Source of the DNA: Ascidia mentula
Lineage: Eukaryota > Chordata > Ascidiacea > Phlebobranchia > Ascidiidae
Assembly (NCBI GenBank): GCA_947561715.1
Contig: OX387204.1
Span: forward strand, 15,629,001-15,693,000
Length of the DNA stretch: 64,000 nt
Direction of reading: 5' to 3'
Position numbers and translations under genes: made by a program. This document shows, piece by piece, positions 45,549 to 60,700 of this stretch. The notes under the pieces were generated by a model, which was not told where the DNA came from, ran no database searches, and worked only from the letters and a program-made list of their open reading frames with translations. The first letter of the stretch is position 1. Each line of letters opens with the position of its first letter.

Positions 45549-48500
45549 GATTAAATAAATAGAAAAAGCAAATCAGGAATCAGCTACCTATACCAAGTAT
45601 TGTTAGTGTACACACGACATGAACTGCAACATAACGTTTTATGTGGCAATCATAAATGTGAATGTAATAGCTTGCATTATTGAACAGATAGAAAACGGCA
45701 CGTTAGGTAATAATTTACACGTTTTAGCAAAGTTCCACAAGCATACTATTGTTTTTGTAATGAGAAAATAGCTGAAAAGGGGGATTTTCGGAGCTTCCCA
45801 AAATATGCAATGTCGTCACGCTTGATTGCACTGCTGACTGACGTATCCCATTTTGCATGTGGAAACTGGCCGGTTGCATCTGCATTTCACTTTTTACATA
45901 ATTTTAATACAGTAACATTTTACAAAAAAAAACAATAAGGTTAGTGAGACTATTTACGGTTTCATTTATTATTGATATGGGTCAGCTTTGTCAGGAAGAG
46001 TGTTATTTTCTGCGAAGAAGCATATTTACTAACTTTGTTATTTTCTTTGAGGAACAGCATGTAGGCTACGTCCTTTTTTTGCTATCTTATTTAAGGCAAT
46101 TTACAAAAGATAATTCCTTGTCCTTTCAATAAAACTATGTATTTTCAAAAATCATTGCAAATTTTTAATGCGAAGACTGCCCTGTAGCGGACAAGGACAA
46201 GTTTTACCAGTAATTGTGAAACCATAGTATACATTTTCTATTTTTCCTCTTCCTCTGGTGTCGCTGTTATGACTGTGTCACGTGATCTCCCGTTTCGCAG
46301 TGTATTTACAGTTTCCAGTAGAGTTTAGGGTTGTTAGATTATTGGGTACAACCATTGCGCGACCTTCAAATACACTGCGGGACTTTTTTAAGGACAAGTA
46401 GGTAAAACGCAGTTGCGGATGGATAACGACTAAAACGTCAACCGAATAAATAAGTTTACCCAGAAGAGCTTTAATTTTATTGCAAATATGCCAACTATTA
46501 GTACACAAGTTGTTGACACGTTAATAGCGATTTTTGATGTTGAGCAAGAAGCCATTCGCCAGACAAAAACACGTACGCTAGTGTGATCACTGCAGCGTTT
46601 TCTCAGTGCTGTAATTGTTTTAGGGCGTGGCGATAGCCCATTGCTGGATCCGCTCCTGTAGACAGGTGAAGTCTTTGTTAGGCCCATCACTTGCCCAAAC
46701 ATACACCGTTGTTAGATATTGTATATGCAAAATCTTGTTTTGTGCTCCTGTCCAACAAGGCAGTTGCAATAGGAGTGTTTTCGTTGGAGAATATTAGTGC
46801 CTTCCACCAATCACAAGTAAACTGTATGTTTAACTTAATTTTCGTGCTGTGGTGTCGCTTATTTTTTTGTATAAACATAGACGTGAAAAACAATTTGTAA
46901 ACTCTTCTCTCATACACAAAATACCCAAACTCAGAATACGCGCTTTGCAGTCAACAGCGGACAATAGAAAGAATGTATTTTATTTCATCTGCAGCTGTTT
47001 CGACACACAACAAAAATAAACCCAAGACACAAATTATCGGGAAGTAGACTGAATTGAATGACAAACTCCTACTAAAGTGCAAGTTCAACTGTTAGTATTT
47101 TGTAGCACACGATAAAGCCTCCTCAGGTAGACACAACACAACGTGAACCACCGGCATTAGAACAGCTGAAAATCGGTAGCTACGGCGCAAAGCGAAGGTG
47201 TTATGGTGAAGCGAGGCGGTTTGAGGCAAATGAAATTGTTGTAGGTTAGATTCAAAACGAAAAAACTCTTTGATAGCTTAAAAAATACAATAAATTAAGC
47301 CGAGTTTAAACGGAAAAGATTAAAAACTTGGGCTAACGCTAAACAAATGTCGTTGAACACGACAAATTTTGTAGATGAATTACCAGTGGCGCATGTATCG
47401 CATAAAAAGGCCAACGCAGCAGCTTCGCTCAAGACATAAACACAACACAACGTAAGGATCGGCCACCAACGCTTCTAGCACCACAAGTACACTGTTGTAA
47501 CACTATCACGACGTTTCGGTGACTTAACATACTAGAAATGATCGAATGGGTGCGGAGGTGCATGGTTGCAAAATATATTGTGGGAAATGTCAATTTACTG
47601 CTAGGAATGTGACATTGTAGAGGAAGGTTACAGTTTTGGGGACCACACATACATAACATTAAATTGCCTAAAATAAACTTGGAAAATGCGTACGCGGTAC
47701 CGCGACGGTATTATTGACACAGCACCAGCACTTGGACACATACCACCTGCGAAGCGACGTGTTGACGATGCTTGCGCTTGCGAGGGTCAAAACTGAGGGG
47801 AGCTTACGAAAATGCCGTAACACTGCACATGTGGCAAGGGGGTTTCTAATTGCCTATTATACGCCATGGTTTTGTATTGAGGCTTTGCGCTTGCATAAGG
47901 GTCTGGTCCGTACGTTTAAACAACAGCCATCTTTACGCATGGGAAGTTTTGCGAAATCCGACTAAGGCTTTGGAGTAGCGCGAACATTTACATTGCATCT
48001 TGTTGTGTAAATTGCAGAAGATTGCGACAAAAAAGTTTTTTTGAAGATATTAAGTGAACAGAATGTGGTTCTGTTTTGGAAAACGTTGATACGCGTTACT
48101 TGGAAAGAAACAAGCAACAACAAAATAAGTTGTGAAAGCAGACAATTGACCTCGTATACACAAAATGCACATTACTAGACATGGAAAATTCCAAGCATTA
48201 TCCAATACAATGAAACTTCACTTTTGATGGAAAGAAAATATTTGTCAGGGCGTTCATATGAGCAGATTTGTTATGGAACAGGGAGGTCTAAAATAAAAAC
48301 ACATACGACTGAAAATACTACGTTGTTCTTTGTTTTGCGTCAAATTGCAATCACCGGTTTTGCCTAACATACAAACCGCCAAGCGTATGTACATATTTAT
48401 ACAGTGGTAAATAACATTTTCGAACGCTTACTAGTTCATATGTGAAAACAAGGTGTCAGACACACTTGTCACAGCACTTGGTTGACCGTTTTTTTTTTAA

Positions 48501-48768
48501 TTTTTAAATACTCGTGCGTGTAAAAATAATTATTTTTGGTTTTAATTTTTCAATGTTGAAAAACGTGTGAATGACAACATTTGCCTCGGATGAAAAAATA
48601 CAAACACTGAAGAACAGAATATACAGAAACGAAAAACGGATCAAAACACAAATTCGTTTGTCCTCTCTACAACGCCTTATTATCTTTCTATCACACAAAT
48701 AAAACAAAACATACATAAGGAAACAGAGCATTTACACCTTTCTTAGTTGCAGCCAAGCAGCCTTTCTA
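45549..48768. other. Intergenic between USP22 and lipin
   Basis: Holds the USP22 promoter and the lipin 3' UTR, both on the minus strand. Two related stretches near 47100-47170 and 47400-47540 share CACAACACAACGT and probably belong to one dispersed repeat; the second includes GAAACGTCGTGATAG on the minus strand, a possible decayed hammerhead-like core. Open frames such as 46430-46702 minus have no recognisable product. Confidence 0.4.
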
Positions 48769-51700
48769 TCAAGCCAAGTTGAAAAGGTCGAAATCTTCTT
48801 CAAACGAAGCCACGTTTTCTTTCCAGTAAGTGAAGTCGCTGTAATCGTGAGCCTCGGCGAAGTCCTGCTCCTTGTGTAGTGACGGAAAGTAATTGTCCAC
48901 CAACTCACCAAGACCAGAGTATCTGCGTATGGGAACCAATGCTTGTAAACTCAGATGGAAGCTAGTTTTTCGATAAGTTAAGCTATTTGGTATAATACAT
49001 CGGCCAAGTCTTGAACGAAAAAAACTAACAAGCTTCAAGAAAGATGTGGCTTAGTAGGCACCAATAATCGTTGAAGAAAGGCTTAGCCACTCTTTTTCCA
49101 AAAAATAGATATTTTTACGCAATTAGACTAAAGTTTGTTGTTGTGTAACAACTGCAACCACGTATACCAACATTTCTTATGAAAAATACTTCGAAACTTG
49201 TAACATAATCTTCCTTGGTAGTGTTGTTTTGTCCTACAAGGCACGACACAAAATAATCAAACCATAGAAATCGTATTGCTTACGAGCTTGTGTAGGTTGG
49301 CAGGGTCTCGTGCTTTAGCTCCCCCTTGTGGTTAATGGTAAACATCCGGTTGGTTGGCATGCCAACTGCAGTGTATGCTGAAACGTCCTGCAAGACAAGC
49401 GATATTTTTACTTAAATATTGATTTATTTGATTAAAACATGGATTTAAACAGCTCGTTTGCATGCTCCGTATTACAAGTGATAACAGGTTGCTTTTGGTT
49501 TGGAATAGATTAACAATTTTAATGACGCATGTTAAAAATTACATAAACAATATTTTCTTCAAAAATTCTTACATTGGTCTTGTTCCCAAAGCCTGCCGCG
49601 AACGGGTTTTCGGGGAAGAGTGTTTTGATGTCTTTCAAACACTCGATCTTGAATTTTTCTGGTTTCTTTTCAATCACCTCCCTGAATACAGCGGTTGATG
49701 TTGGTATGCATTAAAATATCATAATTAAATTCTTTTATGCAGACTAAATTCGGTGATTTTCCGCAACAAATATCGTGTTCGTTCGAAAAACATATCCTCC
49801 AACACCATTTTTAACTTAAAACATAACCAACACTGGCATGGAGTCACGAAATACGAACCTGTGGAAAGCGGTCATGAGGGAGGTGGGCGAGAGAAGGAGG
49901 GGTCCAGGAGGTAGGGAAACTCCCTGTTGGTTTATCCAGTTGAGGTAACCTTTGGTCATGGAAGCTTGGCCGATGGCGCGTGACGAAACGTAGATGAACT
50001 TGTAGCCGTTTCTATGACAACAACAATTCACAATCGAGGTTTATTCTTAAACGCAGAAATTAAAGATTTTTACTGAATTTTACTTCAAAAAGTGTTGAAA
50101 ACGTTTGAATAGACAAATTAAATAGCTTCAAGTAGGAACATCACTTAAATACAACAAAACACAAAAAATCAGATACTAAATGGTATATTTGCAAATGTTT
50201 CTGAAACGTAATCTGGTTTTGTCGTCGGACATTCCAAAATTCGACTTTCCAAAACCTCGCCACAAAACAGCGAAATCACTCACTTGCTGATATTTTGATA
50301 CAACTGCGCCACACCGCCCTGCGTCCAATCCTTGCCAACAACCGGCAGAATTTGACCGAACACGTCGGACTTCGTAATCGTGCCATCAATATCTGACACC
50401 ACAATCTTGTCGGACCATTTCCAGAGGAACACGTTCGCCGAACAGCGGGTGGTTCCCTGATATTTGGTTGTCACACTGAAAGTAATGGTGTTGGCGCCTT
50501 CCTCCAACTGCAAGGCTTTCTGTACGAGATATGTATGCGTTTGCTTGTTAGTTGTGATGCTCCAAGAGGAGTTGGAACAAGGAAGTAATTGTCAAAAACA
50601 CAAGCAGCATAATAGCTCTAGAATCCCGAATTTACTAATAAACACAAGCATAGGGGTAGAGTTTTGCACATCAACGGGGGTGCGGCGAAAAAAAATACTA
50701 ACGTCAGAAGGTCGTTTTGCACGCCATATACAAGTTAAAGCGTCGTCTATGTAAGCACGTTCATCACCAACGTAATTTCGCTTGTTGCGTAATTGTTGTT
50801 CGCGAATACGAGACAAACGAAACAGCGTGTTAAGCACTTTGCGTGCTATCAGAAGGAAATGCGCCTTTATTTTTGCTGCGGTTTAAACCAGCGAAAACCG
50901 AAAGGACACGATGCGATTGCGTTGTAAATTTAGAAAAGGTCGGGGGTGCGCGGCACCCCTGCACCCCCGTACTCTACGCCAGTGAACACAAGTTACAGTT
51001 TAGATGCTTCACAGTAAACTAATTTTACAAAACTTTTTTGTGTTAAAGGGCAGCTGGTATTTTAAGGACAAGCAACAATATACATTGCTCTACAAGTCTA
51101 CATCATTGTTGCCTTGAACCCCTTGGAATAATTTCAACAATACTGACCAGTTTGTCGGAACACAAACGCGTCGTCTTCCTCATCACCTTTCCACCACAGT
51201 GAGTGCTTGTTGACGATTTTACGCTCAAGAGTTGACTGTCACTTTGTGGGTAGACAATTTCACGTGCTGACTGGGACCTGAAAACATTTACCGATTCCAC
51301 ATTAAAACGCGGCAACCATATTGTATCAGGAAGTTTAACATATGCGGGACAAACAGTCCAAGTTGTGTCAGATAATTTCATATTCAGATTTTTAGGCTGT
51401 GTTGCATTTAATTCATTGCGTCAGAATAGGATATTCATTGATTTGTTCAAGCCATAGCTGTTCTACTTGATTGATTAAAATAAAGTCGACACTCATAGTA
51501 AGTCTTCAAGGATTGGATTCCAGGCAACACGTAACAATATATACATAATTTTTGTTTTGCATTATACGTGATCCATCGTACCATAGCAATAGTGTTAATA
51601 ACATTCTCAAGGTGTAAGCAGACGCCCTCAGATAACATATGTATAACATAATCAACACATGTAATACGTTCGCAAAACACGTTTCCTCATTCGATTTGTC

Positions 51701-54700
51701 GAGCTTGCCGATGCGAGCGGAAGTTTCGTAGAGCCGCGACACGGAAGTGATGCATTGATAAACACGGAAGTGACGCATCGTCACAAATGTTTACGTTTTT
51801 TTCGGAATTATAGATTACGTCACGGTACCACCTTTAAATGTACGGGTGTTTTTCAAATAATGTTCATCTCTTTGTATTTAAAACACTTTGTTTATAGTTT
51901 TACTTTGATTTTCCACAAAAGAAAGCAAAGTTGACCTTAAGGTTCACAGGCTTCGCAGCCAAGGCATTGCAGCCAACCTTATTGGTAACTTTTATTACAG
52001 TGTAAAATCTTTTTTTTAATGGACAAACGATCGTTTTATTTGTGTCTTTGATGGAGGGACAACATGGTTTCAACCCTATTTTAGTTGCACAATTAATTTC
52101 TGCAACTTTTATTTACACGAACCTTTTGAGTTCCGGTTCCATAATTTCAGCAACTTCGGCTTCGGTGTTTGCGTCGCCCTCGGTCTGTCGCCTGTCGCGT
52201 ACACTGAGTGGCGTCGAACATCTTCCGCTGGAGGGAGCCGCTGAGAAGGACTTGTTGACAGGAAGGTGTTTTGGATGAGCCTCCGCGCCCTTGCTAGGCG
52301 AGTTGGGCGGGGAGTTCGCGTCTTGTCCATCTGTTACGTCACAAAACACGGTTATGACGTAATGAAACATTGCTTGAACAAAGTTTTCATTACTTCAACG
52401 GGCTAATTCAAATGTATGAACGTTCGCTGATACCGTATATAACAGTGATTCCCAACCTTTTTGTGGTTGCGTACAACTATGAGGTAATCAATTTTGACGC
52501 GTACCACCTAGTTGAGTGTTACAAATTAACCCAGGAGATGAAGTAATAAACATTATGATATCACTTACGATTTTTAAAATGCGAACTTTATCCGCAAATT
52601 ACAGAAAGGTGCTCGCGTACCACATAGAATTCCGTCGCGTATCACTATATTGGTACACGTACCACCGGTTGGGAAACAATGGTATATAATTTACATGCCG
52701 ACTATTAAATCAGCAACTCGGACACGACAACCCAAGCAAGGAAATCAATGGCCATTGGCCAACAACACAGGGTTAAGAAAACCGCATGCGACCACCTCAT
52801 GTTTAATTCAGGTTGATCGATCGTGTTATGGCTTGCAATATCGGTTCAGTCAAGGACGAAGGAAAACAAAACATGCCACGGGAAAACGCATCATAAGCAA
52901 GCGCGTGGACAAACACATGCGTTTCTACGTATGATCATTGGGTTCGCGGTAAACAGGAAATAGACGAAATATACGTCATGTTTTTAATAACGGCAAATAT
53001 ATTATTGTATATGTTTGTAGTTGGGGAACAAAATTTGGCATCGGTTTAGCATTATTAAGGTAATAAAAGTGCCTTTACATAAAGAACTGATGCTTTTAAT
53101 CGAAAGTGGCGACCTACAAACAAATTAATAGTTAAAATATAAAGTTTTTTAGACCCTTTAATTTTATAGCCTAGTTTTTCTTATGCGTATGTTGTACATA
53201 AAATTTGCAGGAATGCCTTCAGTACATAAATTCCTATGGGGGGCTAAATTTATTTTCTATCTGCGAGTTGAGTGAAGCCAACAGATGTATACGTTTATAC
53301 AGGACAAGCTTACGAGCTGAGTCGGTTTTGCTCTGTCGTCTCCACAGCCATCCCATGATACGAGATTGTGGTTGAGATGATGGCTGGGTGGGCTGCACAA
53401 TACGTTCCAAGCAATCCTGACAAAAACAATATGGTTTTGAAAGCACGGAAGAGAAATGCCAAAGCTAATATGCTAATAACGTTTCGTACTCTGCTGTGCT
53501 CATCATTAGTGCTGTGAACTAACTGACTGAGATGCAACTAAGCGCCCACAAAAGCGGACAAGCGAATGCGGACACCAGCAAAGGCTATTTTAATAACTTT
53601 TGAGAAAAAGCAACCATACAATTCTGTGGAGTTACCAACTTAAACATGAGCCCAGCCCATGACATTAATACAGTAATGTGTTCATAAAAACGTGTTTTGC
53701 AACTTCACCGCGCAACAACACCATTATAACGAGCCCCAGTTCGCAGTATATTCGCTAATCGAGAGAACTTTTCAACTTACGCTGGTAAGTGGTCTTCGAA
53801 ACACGGCCAAAGACATGATTACAGGAGCGGCGTTTTGCCAGGTGAGGTACCGTGATTCCCCGAGTCTAACAACGAGGTTTGGGTCGTTTATGATGGGAAG
53901 AGGGTCCCGGATGAAGGTTTCGTACGAAATCTGCTTTTCGGCGAACTTGGCTGCATAAAGAAAGTCGATCGGGTTCGTAAAAAAATTTGGGAAAGTTATA
54001 TTCGTCGTAATGGTATGGATAAAGGTGTCTGAAGGCACACTGACTGTATATATAGCCAAATAAACAAACCTTTAACCGCCATAATCTTAAATATAAAAAA
54101 AATTTGAATATTTAGTTCAACAAAAAGGCCTGGTTTGCGCTATTTAACTCATTAATGTGCATATTTGTGATCGGTGGATGATGATAACTTCCACCTATTG
54201 TGGTACTAACATTTAAATAAAAGCTTAGCAGCAGAAGCAAAAAAGAACAAGTAAGTGGAAATGAGGACGGTTAAACCAAGTCGTTATGCAAACAACCATC
54301 CCACCTGAATCAACGGTGGTAGAAGCAGATCCGAAACCACAGAGAGATATTGTCACGTCGGCTAAGTCCTCGATTCCGTCACTAAATAGAAAACGATAAA
54401 TTATCGCAAATATTTCAAGGGTTACAGTACAAAGTATATAACCAGTACCAAACGTCAACGTTTTACTTTTAGTCTTTAATACAACTTTATCAATTATGCT
54501 TTACTTGACAATTAACTAATATATGCTGAGGTTTTGATTTATTCCCAGCGTTACGTTAATTACCAGATATCGTTTTAAGTTTAAATAGTGTTTCTTAACC
54601 AGTCGTTGGTTAATAGCGCTGTGGGCAACAATGCTAGTTGAAAAACTAAGCTAAAGGTCACGATGCTTGGAGAAAGCATACCCAAGTTTACCATAATAAA

Positions 54701-57700
54701 TCCGGACCACGTAAGGAAAAGGTTGGTAAACACTGATTTAAATGAAAAAAACCTTTACAAGCACACGTTTAAGGTATGGATTATGGCCCCAAGAAGCTAA
54801 ACATCATAACATGGCAAACATACATATTCGATCCTATACCTATTATCATCCTGATTCTGACAATCGGTGCCACTGTCGATATCGCTACCTCCAGGACTCA
54901 GAGCTCTATCGTAACCATCCACCTGTTGGTGGCTCCGGTTAATTGGGATAGGATTGGGTTGCTGCTGAATAAAATAGTAAAGGTTAACCTTGATAACACC
55001 AATTCGTGCATACTGTACAGTACATGCAAGCTATAAGAAGTAGAACGTACGATAAAGAAAGTCTAGTTGGAAAGTCCTGTAGCGGTAGGTTTTAAATCGT
55101 ATTACAACACTTTGAAAATTCATGCAAGGTACTTTGAACACTTACTTGGAGGTACAAGTTGGCTTGTGACGGATCCAGGCTGAGTACGTCATCGAGATAC
55201 AACCCCTCTGTGTCCTTTCGTTGACGGGTAGGATGCGATTGGACCGAGTTTGTGGAAGTGTCTGATGGAACAATAACTTCCGATAAATACAATGCATCCG
55301 ATTAAAAATAACTTTCAAAATAGTTAAGAGTATGGGTAAAAATAGCTGTGTTGTTTACTGAATTGCAATTTGGGGTTGGTTATGATTATGTTTTGCGGTT
55401 GCAAGCAAGAACTTAGAGGTAGTTTTGAATTTTCAACTTACGTCGACTTTTCTTGTTGATCTCTTTCACCTCATTCTCAACTGTTACCGAGTCGACCCCA
55501 GTCACCGAAACCGTCCTGTGATATCCACGTATAAATTGTTAAAAAGAAAAAAATTGCAAGGGATTTTATGAGGAGTAAGTCCATTAACATAAATAATCAT
55601 GAAGGTTTTTAATAGGTCCGGGACGAAACAAATTGCTGGAAAATGACGCAATTGTTTCTGACCAAATAACAAGGGACAGGAACACAGTACCATGTTTACT
55701 CAGTTAAAAGTTGGCCTTATTTTAGCGCAAAAAATTATTCATTTTAACAAAATTAAAACCGTTGCGGCAGTGTCATCCACACAAAAAGTTTAAGTCAAAT
55801 CCAGACCTGAAGTGGGAATTGTCAAAAGCTCCATCAACCTCTTCCTTCAAATCGATATGCTCATCCGACGACGACGAGTCTTGTCCTATGAGAGGTCATT
55901 TTTTTTCAAACAAATCTACACAGCAAACCATACGCATACACATACGCCAGCATTCACACAACCAAGCAACTAGAAATCAATTTAGGCGCACAGAGCAGCG
56001 CAACACAAAGAGGCGAAATTCGATTACATCCTCACCTTCGTTTCGTGCAGGCAACTGTCCCCATCCCCACATCACCCCTGTCCTCATGCGAGGATCGTTG
56101 GCTTCAGAATCGCTGAACGGACTTGGTGGGACCATTATACCGGCAGAAGAACTGCTGTGTAAAAAAATGACACATAAGGAAATGGGTTTACTTGTTATGC
56201 AAAGCATTTATCTTTATTATCGCTGTTACAACAAAAATGACGTAATTTTTGTTTTGTAACCACTTATCATGATTATCACCGCACCAACAAAAATGACGTA
56301 AATTATGACGTAACCATATCATTAAGATAATTTATGTCGAAGTCCTATGGCAGGTTTCATGAACACCGTATTTGAACCAACTTTCTACAGGCGCATGTGC
56401 AGTGGCGTGTGGCCATGCAAAAATTTTCGTGTAATACAAATGAATAAGGTTGTTGGTATGAATCATGGTCCGACGAAACAGAAAAAGACGCCCATATGAA
56501 ATAAAAAGCCTTACTTGTCCCTCATCGGCAGTTCGCTGTCTGATTGGGCGCATCGCATAGTTGTAAACTCCGCCCCTTCGACGTCACTAAAAAGGAGGTT
56601 ACAAAAGGTCAAACAATGATTTCTTGGCAAATGTTTTTGTGGTAATTATTGACGAACGAAGCATAATGCGCCTGCAAACTAGTATTTAAAACATGTGACA
56701 AATTTTGTGTGTTTTCTGAAAGTCCAATTCTGTCTGAAAGTATGAAAATTATCCTCTCCAAAAAAAACTAGTTGTTATGGTCTAAGTCATGTGGTCCTGT
56801 TTTAGACAGTGCTACAATCATTGAAAGAAATATGGATCGAACTAAACAAGGAAATTCCCCACTACTAATAAAACGAAAATCATGCACTTTGGTTAGATCA
56901 AACATAGCAAAAGCAAATATTTAAACCAGATAACGAAAAGATATGTTAGGAAACAGAGATTCTACTTTTTCTGAATTCATTTAAAACAGAAAATTTAAGG
57001 TTATAATACCAAAACATCAAGTAAGCATTAATTTCCTTCATCGCAAATACATGCATTTATGCTTTCTAGGCAAAAGTTTTTTATATTTCGTTTGCGGACA
57101 GGGCAAAGTGGAAACAATATTTTTATGAAACAATTACAGCTCTGTAAGTAAAACTAAATTTCTGCTTACAATTCTGAAAACAATTATTTGTATTGCCAGA
57201 TATCCAATTACTTGGCATATTTTTATTGCAGATAGTACTACCAATGAACAATTGGGCAAGCGCATGAAGGATGGCTGAAATTAAACTTTGTCTGGTGTGT
57301 CAATCAGTAAGTTTCAAAATAGGCATGACAAGTTCGAGCAGCATTCCCAAACATTTGGCACTACCTTGACCAACTATCACTGAGCGTTGCACTTTGGTCA
57401 CTGCCTTCGCTTGGGCTTTTAGTGATGCTCAATTTTGGAACACAAGTCTGAGCCAATCTGTTTTATGTTAAAGGATGAGGGATAAAAAATATCTCTAAAT
57501 TAAGGAAAAAAAAAATTTTTACAGCAAGGACACATGTGAAAAGAAATCGGATTTCTTGTTTTTGCGTGCACGTTACAAAATCACACCACATTCTATATTT
57601 ACAAAAGAAGTTAACTGCAACTAAACTTGCAGAATAGCTTGGATAAACAATGTTATTAAGGTATCAGCAAATAAGATTAAATGTTATTATTCATGTTAAT

Positions 57701-60700
57701 AGGTTACTGACATATACAAAGATAATTTTGGTGATTTCGTATCACTCTAAATTCAAAACACAACATGGCAACATGTTTAAATCAAGGTCTTTCAGCTAAA
57801 GTTCTGGTACAAATCATGTTGATGGAACTTCTATATACCATTTTAGTTAAATTTCTAAGGCAACCTGTATGTGAAGACAAATTTTTTAACCAGGCACATG
57901 AACTAATGACACTTACTGGTAACTGTCATTAGAGTTAAGGCTCATGCTTCTTGTCACGTCCAGAGGTTGATGGGATGGTGGCGGTGAAGTGGTGTTACAA
58001 ACTATAACATCGTCATCGCTTTCAGAACCAGATCCAGCTTTGCTGTCATCAAGTAGAATTGAGTTGCTGGCAGCGATGATGCTTCTTCGCTTTCGCTTCT
58101 TGCGCTTTTTCCGCTTGCCACTTTCCCCAACACTCTGCATTGCATCACGGAGATCACTGTCACTGAGTAAAAGAAGATATGATAAAAATGCCGAAGTTCA
58201 TTTGACAAAAGTTTGGTTTTAACCCAGTTAGGTCCATACAATTGTAAATGTGAGAACTATATGTTCATAGTAGATACAAAAAGAAAGATTTCAAAATAAA
58301 TTCTGATTGCCAAAATTTGGTTTCATAATGAAAGGGTGCATTTGGATGTATTCTTTGACATGTTTGGGGCCATATTCAACAACAGTCCACAACATAGCAG
58401 ACTAGTCAATTTGTTAGTTCAAATGTGCAGCAAAAGATGCGTTGTTATGACATGTTTTAATCAAGACGCAGGTGTCCTTGAATGTGGCAGAAAGGCCAAA
58501 AAGGTTTTGCGGAGAAATGAAAAACCATTCAACTACGTTTCAGAAGCAAACACCGATGAAGTTAATAATCGATGCGCGACGACCAACGGAAAAACCACGT
58601 AACCCGAAGAAACCCTATGCAGCTACGTGCCAAATTCCACGCCATAAACCATGCGCAACAACGTTTGGGTGACATGCATCCACTCACTGCCATGTGACAT
58701 GTGACATGTTGTAGTTAGCACCACTTCGGTCCAAACCAGGTAATAATTAGCCACAGTTTTGTGACCAAACAATGTACAAGTGTAAGATAACATTTGAAAA
58801 AAGCGATTGACGTCATTGCGGAGCTTAGTCAGCATATTTGAGCTAAGTTCATATCTGTTGGCGCAATGTTTATTATCAAGGTGGTCTGTGTATTTACTGG
58901 GCGCCGGTTTACGTACATGTTTGCAGGGTTTTAACCCTGAAGATACCTTCTCAAAGGTCACCAACAGGAAGCATTATTTGAAGGAAAATTAAACATGTAC
59001 GTCAGCATGTATTTTAAGTGGGTTGGCGAGTGAATAATGGGTGCCAAATTTTGTTCCTAATTCTCGAAAAACAGCATATACATGTCTTATTAAAAATAGA
59101 AACGTTCGTCAGGAAACTACGCAACTAGCTGACGTAGATCCATCGTTAAAGTCACGCCATTCCTTGGGTCTGTTTAGAACACAGGACAAGTCAATTTGAC
59201 CAACAAATTTTTCCCATCATTGCGACCTGAGGTTACTCACTTGGCGGGTTACTGTGGGCCAAAACAATCTGGGCGTATTGTTGCGCCACCGCTGGCTCAC
59301 TCCAGAAAAATGCGTGACCTGCAGCAGCTTCAAATAAAGGTCGACCTACACTTCCGTTTATTGAGGAAACCGCGTAAACAGCTACAACTGATACGCTATG
59401 CAAAACGCATTCGACTGAAAATGTTTGTGTATCGAAACCTAGAGATGTTTATGATTGGTGAATAAATTTTTAATACAGATAAAATGTGATTCCGCAAACG
59501 ACAGAAATTCTGACATATTTTTATGTCCCATTCGCATATCAAGCTTCGATAGGAATATACCGGTCATTATACTTTTACTATTAATACGTAACAAAAAGAA
59601 AACTATTTCTCTATTAAACATATATGTTTTACGCAGGTCTTAACAACTTTAAATCACTTAGTGCTAAATTATTGCAGTGCTGGATGAAGTCAATTGCAGG
59701 CATTAATGATTCGTTTTACGGTGACCTACATTGTATGCCCACCTAAAGGATACAAATTACACAACGCAGCATATTTGTAGTCACTACTACATTAAAGTTG
59801 CATGAAATTTACATAACTTTTGGTTAATATGTTTAGAAGTTTGTCCAGAGACAAAAAATAAAGCCTTTGTGTTTTCACCAAATTATTGTGTGTATGGATT
59901 TTGGCTGCTGTTAAGGTATTTTGCGGCAGACGCCAAAACAAATTCCTTTAAATACCACGCATTCCCAGACGACTTGCACATGTAGACATTTCAAGAAATT
60001 ACCAGCAACCGCAAGAACACGAAAACCAAACCGACGTGTCACTGACCACGTAACTCCCTTTCGCTGCCGGCAAAGTAGGATTGCACCAGAGCGACTCAAA
60101 CTTGTTGAGTAAAGCATTTGTAATCCGAAACTATGACCGGACTCGTGACAACCTAGGTTGTATATTATAGGGACACTACCTTCATTTACTTAAGTTACAC
60201 AACGGCACGGTGAAGCAACTTCAACACACATGAGGAAGTACGTGCTAATAAACATACATCGTCATGGATGCTGAAGTGTACAACAACGACCGATCACTAG
60301 ACTTTTCTTAGAGTCATCGAAGACCAAAACGTGACCGACAAACAAAGAACACGTGCAGTTAAATAATTAATGCTTGTTACGCACACCCAACTGCCAAAAC
60401 TAAATCTTAAGTACCACAAGTCTTAACAGCAGCTAATGACAACAAATCGCACAATGTTATTTTTAACAGTGAACTTTCTCGCTGTAAGCTTGTAATCGCT
60501 TTATCACAGCTTAAATCATTATTAATTTAGGACCATAAGCCGAAGAAACTGTTCTCATTTTGAACATCATGTAGCAATAACTTTGCCAATGCCAGCATTG
60601 GTAATTTCAAAACAATAATGATCTTAAAATATTGTTTAATAAATTAATATGACAGGAATGTCAGATAGGTTGCAGTCAAAACTTATTTTTATTTGGTTTA

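Noticed and set aside
46430-46702. 90-codon minus-strand open frame
   Set aside because: No domain, and no acceptor or donor consistent with either flanking gene.
55762-56259. 165-codon plus-strand open frame
   Set aside because: It is the antisense shadow of lipin exons 6 and 7, whose phases and conserved WGWG and GQDSSS blocks are on the minus strand.
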